Source: a virus
DNA: 64,000 nt
Strand: one strand, 5' to 3'
IMG/VR virus record: IMGVR_UViG_3300032893_000763
Location: 29,769 to 93,768 of that record
A program made the position numbers and the translations under genes. Each line of letters begins with the position of its first letter. Positions within the stretch are counted from its first letter, which is position 1. Below are positions 22,823 to 29,163 of this stretch, piece after piece. The notes under the pieces were generated by a model. That model was not told where the DNA came from. It saw nothing but the letters and a program-made list of their open reading frames with translations, and did not search any database.

Positions 22823-23026
22823 ATGATCGAGGTCATCCTCTTTCAGAACGACCGCCAGGTGGCGAGCGCGGAAGCGGACACGGCGGAAGACGCCGTGTTC
22901 GCCGCTCGCACAATCTGGCGCGAGCACGAGCAGGCCAACCGCTACCAAGGCGTGACCCGCGCGATGCGTGCGGTCTTCTACGTGGACGGCACTCTCGTCC
23001 GCATGGTCGAAGGGAGACTCCCCTAA
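22823..23026 (+). CDS. Hypothetical protein
   Basis: 67 residues, two bases after the previous stop. Beta/alpha/beta (IEVILFQNDRQVASAEADTAEDAVFAARTIWREHEQ, MRAVFYVDGTLVRMVEG). The stop overlaps the next ATG. No family recognised. Confidence 0.6.
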   Translation: MIEVILFQNDRQVASAEADTAEDAVFAARTIWREHEQANRYQGVTRAMRAVFYVDGTLVRMVEGRLP

Positions 23027-23154
23027 TGCCCGTCCCCGGCTTCCCCTACCCCTACCTCATCGACTGCGGCGAGGACGACGAGCCCGAGTACGACTTCAAC
23101 GCGGCCGACCTCTACGATGACTTCGAGCCGCTGGAGGACTACGATGCCGAGTAG
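23026..23154 (+). CDS. 42-aa acidic Tyr/Asp-rich protein
   Basis: TAATG-coupled. PVPGFPYPYLIDCGEDDEPEYDF followed by a DDFEPLEDYDAE tail. Possible DNA mimic or binding partner; unknown. Confidence 0.5.
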   Translation: MPVPGFPYPYLIDCGEDDEPEYDFNAADLYDDFEPLEDYDAE

Positions 23155-23320
23155 CTTCCCGACGATCATCGTCCCCGGCCGCAAGCTCACGAGCGCCGAG
23201 TGCTTGGCGAAGGCCGAGGAGACGAAGGCGGACATCGAACGCTGCTACGCGGGCGAGACACGCGACCATCTCGTCAAGGAGTACATCGGATGGCTCCGCC
23301 TTGCGAAGGAGCGAGCGTGA
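23144..23320 (+). CDS. Hypothetical protein
   Basis: 58 residues, GGAGG seven bases upstream, overlapping the previous gene by 11 bases. Helical (SAECLAKAEETKADIERCYAG, HLVKEYIGWLRLAKE). Confidence 0.55.
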   Translation: MPSSFPTIIVPGRKLTSAECLAKAEETKADIERCYAGETRDHLVKEYIGWLRLAKERA

Positions 23321-23451
23321 AGCCCCGGCCCGAGATCGGCTCCGAGAACTGGCTCCGCGAGCAACTCGCCAAGGGGCTCGGCCCCGACGAGCGCGACCGG
23401 CCGAATCCCCCTTCCGGGGGAGGCGGTCGAGGCGCGGGTGGCCGATACTAG
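23317..23451 (+). CDS. 44-aa hypothetical protein running into an operator
   Basis: GTG start overlapping the previous TGA. The last ~15 codons (PNPPSGGGGRGAGGRY) are encoded by the palindrome and spacer of the next promoter, so its C-terminus may simply reflect regulatory DNA. Weakest member of this cluster. Confidence 0.4.
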   Translation: MKPRPEIGSENWLREQLAKGLGPDERDRPNPPSGGGGRGAGGRY

Positions 23452-23455
23452 GTAC
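23405..23455 (+). promoter_or_regulatory. Palindrome + GATACT leaderless promoter (site 7)
   Basis: ATCCCCCTTCCGGGGGAG (23405-23422), 21 bp, GATACT 23444-23449, six bases, ATG 23456. Confidence 0.8.
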
Positions 23456-23749
23456 ATGAGCAACTCACACACCCCCACCTTCCGCGTCGAGTTCTCCGGC
23501 GTCATCGTCCTCACCGGCACCGAGGCCAAGCGTGTCTCGTACACCCCGGCCGCGTGGGACTGCAAGCAGTCCGGCAAGCCTTCCGACGAGACGCTCGCCA
23601 CGTACGTCCGTGGCGTCGAGGACTCCACCCTCCCCGGTGGCGTCAACGAGCATCTCGGCGTGACCCGCATCTCCCGCGCCAAGGTCGTCCGGCAGTCCAC
23701 GGACGAGGTTGTCGCCACCTACGGCGCTCCCACCTTCCAGGTCATCTAA
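23456..23749 (+). CDS. Hypothetical protein, operator-controlled
   Basis: 97 residues. Beta-rich (TFRVEFSGVIVLTGTEAKRVSYTPAAW, ITRAKVV-type strands near the end). No motif recognised. Single-gene unit between its promoter and a terminator. Confidence 0.6.
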   Translation: MSNSHTPTFRVEFSGVIVLTGTEAKRVSYTPAAWDCKQSGKPSDETLATYVRGVEDSTLPGGVNEHLGVTRISRAKVVRQSTDEVVATYGAPTFQVI

Positions 23750-23782
23750 CCCTCCTCCTCCTCCTCCTCAGATGACCGCTCC

Positions 23783-23804
23783 GAGGCCCGCTCCGGCGGG
23801 CCTC
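23783..23804 (+). terminator. Hairpin terminator
   Basis: 9-bp stem GAGGCCCGC / GCGGGCCTC with TCCG loop, between two + strand units. Confidence 0.75.
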
Positions 23805-23819
23805 TCCGCGTCCGGGTGC

Positions 23820-23831
23820 TAGAATCAGGGC
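23820..23831 (+). promoter_or_regulatory. Leaderless -10 (TAGAAT-N6-ATG)
   Basis: TAGAAT 23820-23825, CAGGGC, ATG 23832. Confidence 0.7.
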
Positions 23832-24062
23832 ATGGCACTCGTCACGAAGGTCGTGTCGCTGGACGACACCGGCAAGGGAGACATCACCGTCGCCCCGATG
23901 TTCTACGTCGGCTCCAAGGGCGCAGCGGGCGTCACCAACGACGGCGATGCGCTCGGCACGGCGCTCCTGACCCCGAGCACCGCTCGCTTCGTGGTCGGAG
24001 ACATCCACGTCTACGGCGGTGCCGCAGACGGGGAGTGCTCCCTGTACTTCATCCAGGACTAG
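23832..24062 (+). CDS. Small probable structural protein
   Basis: 76 residues, leaderless. VTKVVSLDDTGKGDITVAPMFYVGSKG and a beta-rich remainder (ARFVVGDIHVYGGAADGECSLYFIQ). It precedes the head-tail connector genes, so a virion role is plausible. No family recognised. Confidence 0.55.
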   Translation: MALVTKVVSLDDTGKGDITVAPMFYVGSKGAAGVTNDGDALGTALLTPSTARFVVGDIHVYGGAADGECSLYFIQD

Positions 24063-24065
24063 CCC

Positions 24066-24629
24066 TTGCCTTGGTTGGTCGTCCTCGGGACGGGCTCGTG
24101 GTGTGACCCTGCCGTCTCCCGGCAGACGTTCCGCGCCTCCTACTGCAAGAAGAAGGGCACCGGCTACAAGGTCGAGGAGGACATCGCGGAGGCGGCTCGG
24201 GCCACCGGCTATTGGTGGCTCCAGGTCTACCCCGACGAGATGGAGCCCGAGCTTGACGTGAGCGATCCCTCCGGCCCGCTCACGCTCGAAGACGTGAAGA
24301 CCGGGCTCGCCCCCGGCGTCCGGCTCCAGGTGATCGAGGGAGGCGGAGAGCCCGAGGAGGAGTACCAAGACCCCGAGGCCCCGCCGCTGGAGCACGCCTG
24401 CCAGTGGTGCCCGCGCCGCTTCCCCTCGTCCGGCGCTCTCGGGCGGCACGTCGAGTTCGAGCACACCCTCGCGCACGAGGCCGACATCGCCGCGAGCATC
24501 GAGCACCACCGCAAGCGCATGGCGGAGAAGACCGCGCTCCGGCGGCTGGAGGACTACGACGAGCCTCTGCCTCCGTGGGAGCGCGAGGCCGTCGAGCAGG
24601 GGCCGACGATCCCGCCGGAGGTAGAATAG
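24066..24629 (+). CDS. C2H2 zinc-finger protein in the connector cluster
   Basis: 187 residues, TTG start. N-terminal ~75 residues are mixed alpha/beta; an acidic Pro/Glu linker leads to a classical finger CQWCPRRFPSSGALGRHVEFEH (C-x2-C-x12-H-x4-H, ~117-138) and a charged helical tail. C2H2 fingers are uncommon in bacterial viruses. Position suggests a virion or packaging role; DNA binding inferred. Confidence 0.65.
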   Translation: MPWLVVLGTGSWCDPAVSRQTFRASYCKKKGTGYKVEEDIAEAARATGYWWLQVYPDEMEPELDVSDPSGPLTLEDVKTGLAPGVRLQVIEGGGEPEEEYQDPEAPPLEHACQWCPRRFPSSGALGRHVEFEHTLAHEADIAASIEHHRKRMAEKTALRRLEDYDEPLPPWEREAVEQGPTIPPEVE

Positions 24630-24633
24630 GGTC
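24622..24633 (+). promoter_or_regulatory. Leaderless -10 (TAGAAT-N6-ATG)
   Basis: TAGAAT 24622-24627, AGGGTC, ATG 24634; it overlaps the end of the zinc-finger gene. Confidence 0.65.
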
Positions 24634-25290
24634 ATGCCTCAGAAGCTCGCCTCTCTGGAGGATGTCAACCGCATCCTCGGCTACAACACCGGGGACGACA
24701 CCGGCCGGGACGCGAAGATCCGCGCCGAGCTTGCGGCCGTTGAGTCGTGGGCCGACACGGCCCTCTGGAACATCAGCGCCGAGGGGCCGAACGTCGAGTC
24801 GTACTTCGACGTGTACGAGGACGGCACTCTCTACCTGCCTGCGGGCGACCTCACCGTCACCAAGGTGAAGATCATCCCGTACGCCGCAGGTGATGACTCG
24901 TTCTACTACATCTACGTCAACTCGGAGGCCGGGAGCCTCGGGGGCTACGACCTCGATGACCAGGGCCGTCTCTATCTCCGGCCGATGCGCACCGTCACCC
25001 CGTTCGAGGGCGCTCGGGCCGACCGGCTCATGAAGGTCTACGCTCGCGTGGACGTGCACTACATCGGCACGGGCGTCGTGCCTCGTGCCGTCACCGAGGG
25101 CATCGCCTTCCTCGCAGCGGGCTACCACGCCTACGGGCCGAAGGCGCTGGAGGCCATCAAGTCCGAGAAGATCGGGGACTACAGCTACACGCTCGCGGGC
25201 GTGTCCGGCGACGAGGAGCTTCCGTACATCCGCCAGGCGTACTTCTTCCTGAACAGGTACATGCGGACGATGCGTGTTCGGATGTGCTAA
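24634..25290 (+). CDS. Head-tail adaptor (gp6/Ad1-like)
   Basis: 218 residues. LASLEDVNRILGYNTGDDTGRDAKIRAELAAVESWAD is the typical helical opening of gp6/YqbG-type connectors, followed by a beta insertion and a C-terminal helical part. Forms the ring below the portal. The next genes follow in canonical connector order. Confidence 0.75.
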   Translation: MPQKLASLEDVNRILGYNTGDDTGRDAKIRAELAAVESWADTALWNISAEGPNVESYFDVYEDGTLYLPAGDLTVTKVKIIPYAAGDDSFYYIYVNSEAGSLGGYDLDDQGRLYLRPMRTVTPFEGARADRLMKVYARVDVHYIGTGVVPRAVTEGIAFLAAGYHAYGPKALEAIKSEKIGDYSYTLAGVSGDEELPYIRQAYFFLNRYMRTMRVRMC

Positions 25291-25710
25291 GTGAGCTTCT
25301 CGCGGCTCCTCATTCACAAGCTGGAGGTCTACCGGCGGGAGAAGGACGGCGATGGCAACCCGCTCGTGGATCGGTTCGGGCAGGAGTTGTCGATCAACCC
25401 GCGCGATCATCAGGTGGACGGCGAGACGCTCGTCCACACCTACCCCTGCCGTGCGTACATGAAGTCCGGGGGCCTGCTCATGAATGAGCGGATGGTGGAC
25501 ACATTCGAGCGGTACTTCGTCGTCTACACCGACGTGGACGTGGACATCCGCGAGGACGACGCCCTCCGGTGCATGGGCGTGGACGGCCACATCATCTTCG
25601 GGCTCCTCAAGATCAAGGACTCTGAGACGAAGTACGACTCACGCGGCCCGCACCACTGCGAGTTCACCGTGTGGGAGCAGGCCGGGCCGGGCCTGGCCGC
25701 AGGAGTCTAG
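25291..25710 (+). CDS. Head closure protein (Hc1-like stopper)
   Basis: 139 residues, GTG start directly after the previous stop. Beta-barrel pattern (LLIHKLEVYRREKDGDGNPLVDRFGQE, YFVVYTDVDVDIREDDALRCMGVDGHIIFGLLKIKD) with length and position of SPP1 gp16-type stoppers. Confidence 0.7.
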   Translation: MSFSRLLIHKLEVYRREKDGDGNPLVDRFGQELSINPRDHQVDGETLVHTYPCRAYMKSGGLLMNERMVDTFERYFVVYTDVDVDIREDDALRCMGVDGHIIFGLLKIKDSETKYDSRGPHHCEFTVWEQAGPGLAAGV

Positions 25711-25712
25711 GC

Positions 25713-26126
25713 GTGGCGATGGTAGCCCGCTCATGGGAGGGCCTCGGGATCGCGCAGAAGATCGACCGCGCAGGAGGCCGTGCCATCGTCGGCATCGGGC
25801 TCGCGGCAGCGGTCGAGACGAAGCGGGTCACACACCGGCTCACCGGCACGCTCATGCGCTCGGTGCACGTGGCCCCGATTGGGGAGTACCACGACAGCGA
25901 CGAGGACGAGGCTCACACCGCCGACCTCATGCTCACCGCCGAGAACCTCCACGCCACGCAGACGCCTATCGGCCAGGTGGTCGAGGTCGGCTCGTGGATC
26001 TCCTACGCCTGCGTCGAGTGGGTCGGCCGGATGCACCCCGGCGTGACGCAGGGCATCGAGATGGTGCGTGGCGGGCGCTCGGATGCTATCGTGGCTCAAG
26101 CGTTCCGCGAGGAAGGACTCCTGTAG
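25713..26126 (+). CDS. HK97 gp10-like tail-completion/neck protein
   Basis: 137 residues, GTG start (ATG two codons later possible). Alpha/beta with TKRVTHRLTGTLMRSVHVAP and SYACVEWVGRMHPGVTQGIE, the KR...TGxLxxSI and YAxxxEfG-like features of HK97-gp10 proteins. Confidence 0.7.
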   Translation: MAMVARSWEGLGIAQKIDRAGGRAIVGIGLAAAVETKRVTHRLTGTLMRSVHVAPIGEYHDSDEDEAHTADLMLTAENLHATQTPIGQVVEVGSWISYACVEWVGRMHPGVTQGIEMVRGGRSDAIVAQAFREEGLL

Positions 26127-26606
26127 ATGCCGTCCGGCTTGCCCCCCATCTCACCCGCCGAGCTTACCCGCGACCTCATCACGCGGTACGGCGAGGTCAT
26201 CGTCAACGAGGGCTACACCGTCAAGGTCGGCCCGGCGAACGACACCGAGCAACAGGCGGGCGTCATCTCGCTCATGTCGGCGGGCCTGCCGATGATCGAG
26301 AAGTACGCCCCGCTCCAGTGGTACCGGGCGCAGGCGCGGTGTCTCGCGGGCGACCTCGCCACCGCCGACCTGCTCGCGCAGGCAGTGCAACGCGACGTGC
26401 ACGGGCGCGGACGCAGCCTGTGCTTCCAGACGGCGAACCCGGCGTACCCGGACGACACCGGCCAGTGGTTCCTCATCCACATGGCGAACATCACCGTCGG
26501 CCCGTCGATGCACTACGACTCGCCCGAGACGTGGGAGACGCTCATGTTCGCGGAGTTGATGATCGGGAACGTGCCGGTGGCGACCGGCCCCGAATACCCC
26601 TTCTAG
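26127..26606 (+). CDS. Tail terminator-like protein
   Basis: 159 residues, immediately after the gp10-like gene. Contains WYRAQARCLAGDLATADLLAQAVQRDVHGRGR and a C-terminal strand set, fitting the tail-terminator/minor capsid position. The operator of the next gene overlaps its last codons. Confidence 0.65.
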   Translation: MPSGLPPISPAELTRDLITRYGEVIVNEGYTVKVGPANDTEQQAGVISLMSAGLPMIEKYAPLQWYRAQARCLAGDLATADLLAQAVQRDVHGRGRSLCFQTANPAYPDDTGQWFLIHMANITVGPSMHYDSPETWETLMFAELMIGNVPVATGPEYPF

Positions 26607-26644
26607 GGGATGCGCCCGGCGTATCGAGTACCGATACTCGATAC
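26594..26644 (+). promoter_or_regulatory. Palindrome promoter with second nested repeat (site 8)
   Basis: ATACCCCTTCTAGGGGAT (26594-26611), 21 bp, GATACT 26633-26638, six bases, ATG 26645. The -10 sits in a second perfect inverted repeat, GTATCGAGT-N6-ACTCGATAC (26621-26644), not present at the other sites. Confidence 0.75.
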
Positions 26645-26893
26645 ATGAAGGCAATCACCCCGAAGGAGACGAACTCGATGGCACGCATGATGGACTTGCT
26701 CCCCTCCGGCGCAGGCAACTCGCTCGCGCTCGTTGACCTGATTCAGCGCCGCGTCCGCGAGTCGGACGCCCCCAACGCCGACACCGCGCTCAACGACCGG
26801 CTCGTGGGTTGCGCCCGGTACCTCGGCATCTCCGACGAGGACATCAAGGACGCACTTCTCTCCGATCAGATGCTCGTCATCTACGAGCCCTAG
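26645..26893 (+). CDS. Small hypothetical, operator-controlled
   Basis: 82 residues. Helical (SMARMMDLLPSG, SLALVDLIQRRVRESDAPNADTALNDRLVGCARYLGISDEDIKDALLSDQM). Inserted as a single unit between tail-terminator and tail-tube genes. No family recognised. Confidence 0.6.
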   Translation: MKAITPKETNSMARMMDLLPSGAGNSLALVDLIQRRVRESDAPNADTALNDRLVGCARYLGISDEDIKDALLSDQMLVIYEP

Positions 26894-26962
26894 ACCGCGC
26901 GGGCCGACAGTCCGCTAAGGACGGGAGAGGCAGGGGACTCGATAGTCCATCCCGTCGCCCGA

Positions 26963-26984
26963 GAGCCCCGCGAGAGCGGGGCTC
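26963..26984. terminator. Hairpin terminator
   Basis: 9-bp stem GAGCCCCGC / GCGGGGCTC with GAGA loop, after the 26645 gene. Confidence 0.75.
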
Positions 26985-26992
26985 GTCGCGTC

Positions 26993-27037
26993 TTCCGGGG
27001 AACCTCGTGTGTTGCGTACACCCTTTTCCGGGGAACC
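26993..27037. repeat. Two copies of TTCCGGGGAACC
   Basis: 12-bp direct repeats at 26993-27004 and 27026-27037, 33 bp apart, just downstream of a helix-turn-helix gene. They could be regulator binding sites. Confidence 0.5.
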
Positions 27038-27047
27038 CCGTCGCGTT

Positions 27048-27224
27048 CTATGCAGAAGACGACGGACGCCCCGGCCGACGCATCTCAACTCCGGCGGCGT
27101 GCAGATGCTTGAGCACCGTCGTGCGTGAGCAGCGCAGATGTCGAGCCGTCCGGCGTGTCGAGCCATAGAACGTGTACCACTTGATGATGAGCTTCGTGTG
27201 CTCGGGATCGAGGCTGCGCGGCAT
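27048..27224 (-). CDS. Small helix-turn-helix protein
   Basis: 58 residues. STRRTARHLRCSRTTVLKHLHAAGV (~22-46) is a resolvase/transposase-type HTH; the C-terminus is RRPGRPSSSA. Start fixed by TACCAT six bases upstream (27231-27236, minus), so leaderless. The only minus-strand gene in the tail region; a local repressor is plausible, with the TTCCGGGGAACC repeats as candidate sites. Confidence 0.65.
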   Translation of the reverse strand: MPRSLDPEHTKLIIKWYTFYGSTRRTARHLRCSRTTVLKHLHAAGVEMRRPGRPSSSA

Positions 27225-27281
27225 GAGGAAATGGTACAGGAATGTCAGGCGGACGGGAGAGGGGGCTACCCTCTGTGTGAC

Positions 27282-27659
27282 ATGGCGACTCCGTACCCCA
27301 CGCAGCCCGACGACGCGGGCACCGCGCTTCTGTTCCCGCCGCACGACGGCGTGTACGCGGGCGATGTCTCGGCCCCGGATCTCTCGAAGGCCGCGTCGGC
27401 GCTGTACTTCGGTGACGAGTCCCGCTGGCCCGCGACGGACGGCGGCTCCATCGTGCCGCTCCCGACGCACATGGTGGACTCGCCGGACGCTGCGGCGCTC
27501 GCCAACTACATCGCGCAGAACCTCCCGCTCGGCGCGGCCGACACGTGGGGCCATCAGGCTGCCCCGGTCACGGAGCACGCTCCGTACGTGAACCCGGCCA
27601 ACTGCGTCGAGCCGGACGCCGTGTACGCACTCAACTGGCTGTACGACCACGCTCTCTAG
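27282..27659 (+). CDS. Hypothetical protein before the tail tube gene
   Basis: 125 residues. Pro/Asp/Ala-rich N-terminus with FPPHDGVYAGDVS, then ADTWGHQAAPVTEHAPYVNPANCVEPDAVYALNWLYDHAL. TACCCT lies nine bases before the ATG. Position suggests a virion component; no family recognised. Confidence 0.55.
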   Translation: MATPYPTQPDDAGTALLFPPHDGVYAGDVSAPDLSKAASALYFGDESRWPATDGGSIVPLPTHMVDSPDAAALANYIAQNLPLGAADTWGHQAAPVTEHAPYVNPANCVEPDAVYALNWLYDHAL

Positions 27660-27663
27660 GCCG

Positions 27664-28254
27664 ATGGCGAACACCGCCCCTTACGAGATCCTGGCCGGGC
27701 CGCTCGACGTGTACTTCTCGGCAACCGGCACCGCCTTCCCTGGCATCGGCGTCACGGACGAAGCGATCAAGGAGGGTGGTACCTGGACGTACGTCGGCTA
27801 CACCGAAGGGGGCGTGAAGGTGGCCCATCCCCAAACGATTGTCGAGTTGAGGGCGGATCAAGTCACAGGGCCTATCAAGGCCGTCCGCTCCGAGGAGGGC
27901 CTGGAGATCACCTTCGACCTGGCGAGTCTTACGCTCGAAAACTACGCTCTTGCGCTGAACCAGGCCATCGCAGGCCCGGACATCAGCACCCCCGGCGAGA
28001 AGTCGCTGCCGCTCTATCGCGGTGGCTTCCAGGTCGAGACGCTCTCGCTCCTCTGCCGCCAGGGCCATCTCTCGCCGTACGGCGACGAGGCGCTCCAGTT
28101 CGAGGTTCCGGTTTGCTTCAACGAGGGCAGCCCGGAGGACACCTTCACGAAGGACAACAAGGCCGTTTTGTCTGTGAGTTTTCACGCCTTGGTCGATCCG
28201 AACCGTTCGAGCGACACCGAGGCGTTCGGTCGCGTCCGCGCGGCCACCCCGTAA
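27664..28254 (+). CDS. Major tail tube protein
   Basis: 196 residues. LAGPLDVYFSATGTAFPGIGVTDEAIKEGGTWTYVGYTEGGVKVAHPQTIVELRADQ is typical of phage tail tube subunits, followed by the beta-sandwich core. Length and place before chaperones and tape measure agree. Confidence 0.8.
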   Translation: MANTAPYEILAGPLDVYFSATGTAFPGIGVTDEAIKEGGTWTYVGYTEGGVKVAHPQTIVELRADQVTGPIKAVRSEEGLEITFDLASLTLENYALALNQAIAGPDISTPGEKSLPLYRGGFQVETLSLLCRQGHLSPYGDEALQFEVPVCFNEGSPEDTFTKDNKAVLSVSFHALVDPNRSSDTEAFGRVRAATP

Positions 28255-28299
28255 CCACCCACCCCTAGCCCGCGAGGGCAACGACGGAGGCACGGCCAC

Positions 28300-28479
28300 T
28301 TGGCGCAGCCCGACCACATCGAGATCAACGCCACTCCGGCACGGAGACTCGTCAAGCGGGCGATGCGCGACCTGGACGAGGCCAACAAGGAACTCGCCCG
28401 GCTCGAAGCTCGGGTGCAGGAGTTGGAGGCTCGGCTCGCAGCCGAGTACGGCATCTCGATCATCAAGGAGAAGACATGA
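28300..28479 (+). CDS. Short coiled-coil protein
   Basis: 59 residues, TTG start nine bases after GGAGG. DLDEANKELARLEARVQELEARLAAEYG is a heptad coiled coil. Its stop overlaps the next ATG. Probably a tail assembly accessory. Confidence 0.55.
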   Translation: MAQPDHIEINATPARRLVKRAMRDLDEANKELARLEARVQELEARLAAEYGISIIKEKT

Positions 28480-28835
28480 CGGACTACGCACTCAGCTTCA
28501 CCACTTCCCTCTCGCCCACCAAGAAGTTCCTCGTGGACGGCGAGGAGTTCGACCTGCTCGGGCTCGACCATCTCTCCGACGAGGAGGAGGCCGAGGTCAT
28601 GGCGCTGTTCGCGCGGTTCAACCTGCTCCAGGAGGAACTCGCCATGACGGCGAACGTCGAGAAGGGCAAGGGCGTGGCCGCGAAGATCCAGACGGCGCGG
28701 CTCGCCATCGTCTGCAAGCTCACGTCCCTCACGCCCGAGGTCGCCGCGAAGCTCTCGCTGCCGCAGGTGACGAAGCTCATGGAAACCATCGAGGCAGAGA
28801 TCGAGGCGAAGGTCGAGTCCGAGGGTGGCGAGTAA
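28476..28835 (+). CDS. Tail assembly chaperone (first)
   Basis: 119 residues between the tube and tape measure genes. DGEEFDLLGLDHLSDEEEAEVMALFARFNLLQEEL and an acidic helical C-terminus fit gpG-type chaperones. Confidence 0.7.
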   Translation: MTDYALSFTTSLSPTKKFLVDGEEFDLLGLDHLSDEEEAEVMALFARFNLLQEELAMTANVEKGKGVAAKIQTARLAIVCKLTSLTPEVAAKLSLPQVTKLMETIEAEIEAKVESEGGE

Positions 28836-29151
28836 GCGAGTCACCCTCCGGGACTACCCGCGTCTGACGCGGTTCTACGGCATCCCGCCGAAGGACTTGG
28901 CGCGGATGCCCAAGGCGCTCGTACGCATCTACGCCGAGGAGCTTCCGATCCTCCAGGCCGAGGAGATGCTGCTCGCCTTCCTGGCGTCCGAGATGCCCTA
29001 CCTCGACACGAAGGAGCACCACCGGATCAAGGCCCGGTTCATGTTCCTCGCAGGGATCGAGGAGGAGGTCGAGCGTCTCGATCCGAACAGCGACGAGGGC
29101 AAGGCCAAGGCGGCGGCTCTCGGTATCGGCGTCAACACCGACCGGGGATAG
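28825..29151 (+). CDS. Tail assembly chaperone (second)
   Basis: 108 residues, GTG start overlapping the first chaperone by 11 bases in the +1 frame. FYGIPPKDLARMPKALVRIYAEELPILQAEEMLLA is helical like gpT-type partners. In most siphoviruses this part is made by frameshift; here separate initiation at GTG seems enough, although a +1 shift was not excluded. Confidence 0.65.
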   Translation: MASKRVTLRDYPRLTRFYGIPPKDLARMPKALVRIYAEELPILQAEEMLLAFLASEMPYLDTKEHHRIKARFMFLAGIEEEVERLDPNSDEGKAKAAALGIGVNTDRG

Positions 29152-29163
29152 AGTCCTAGTACG

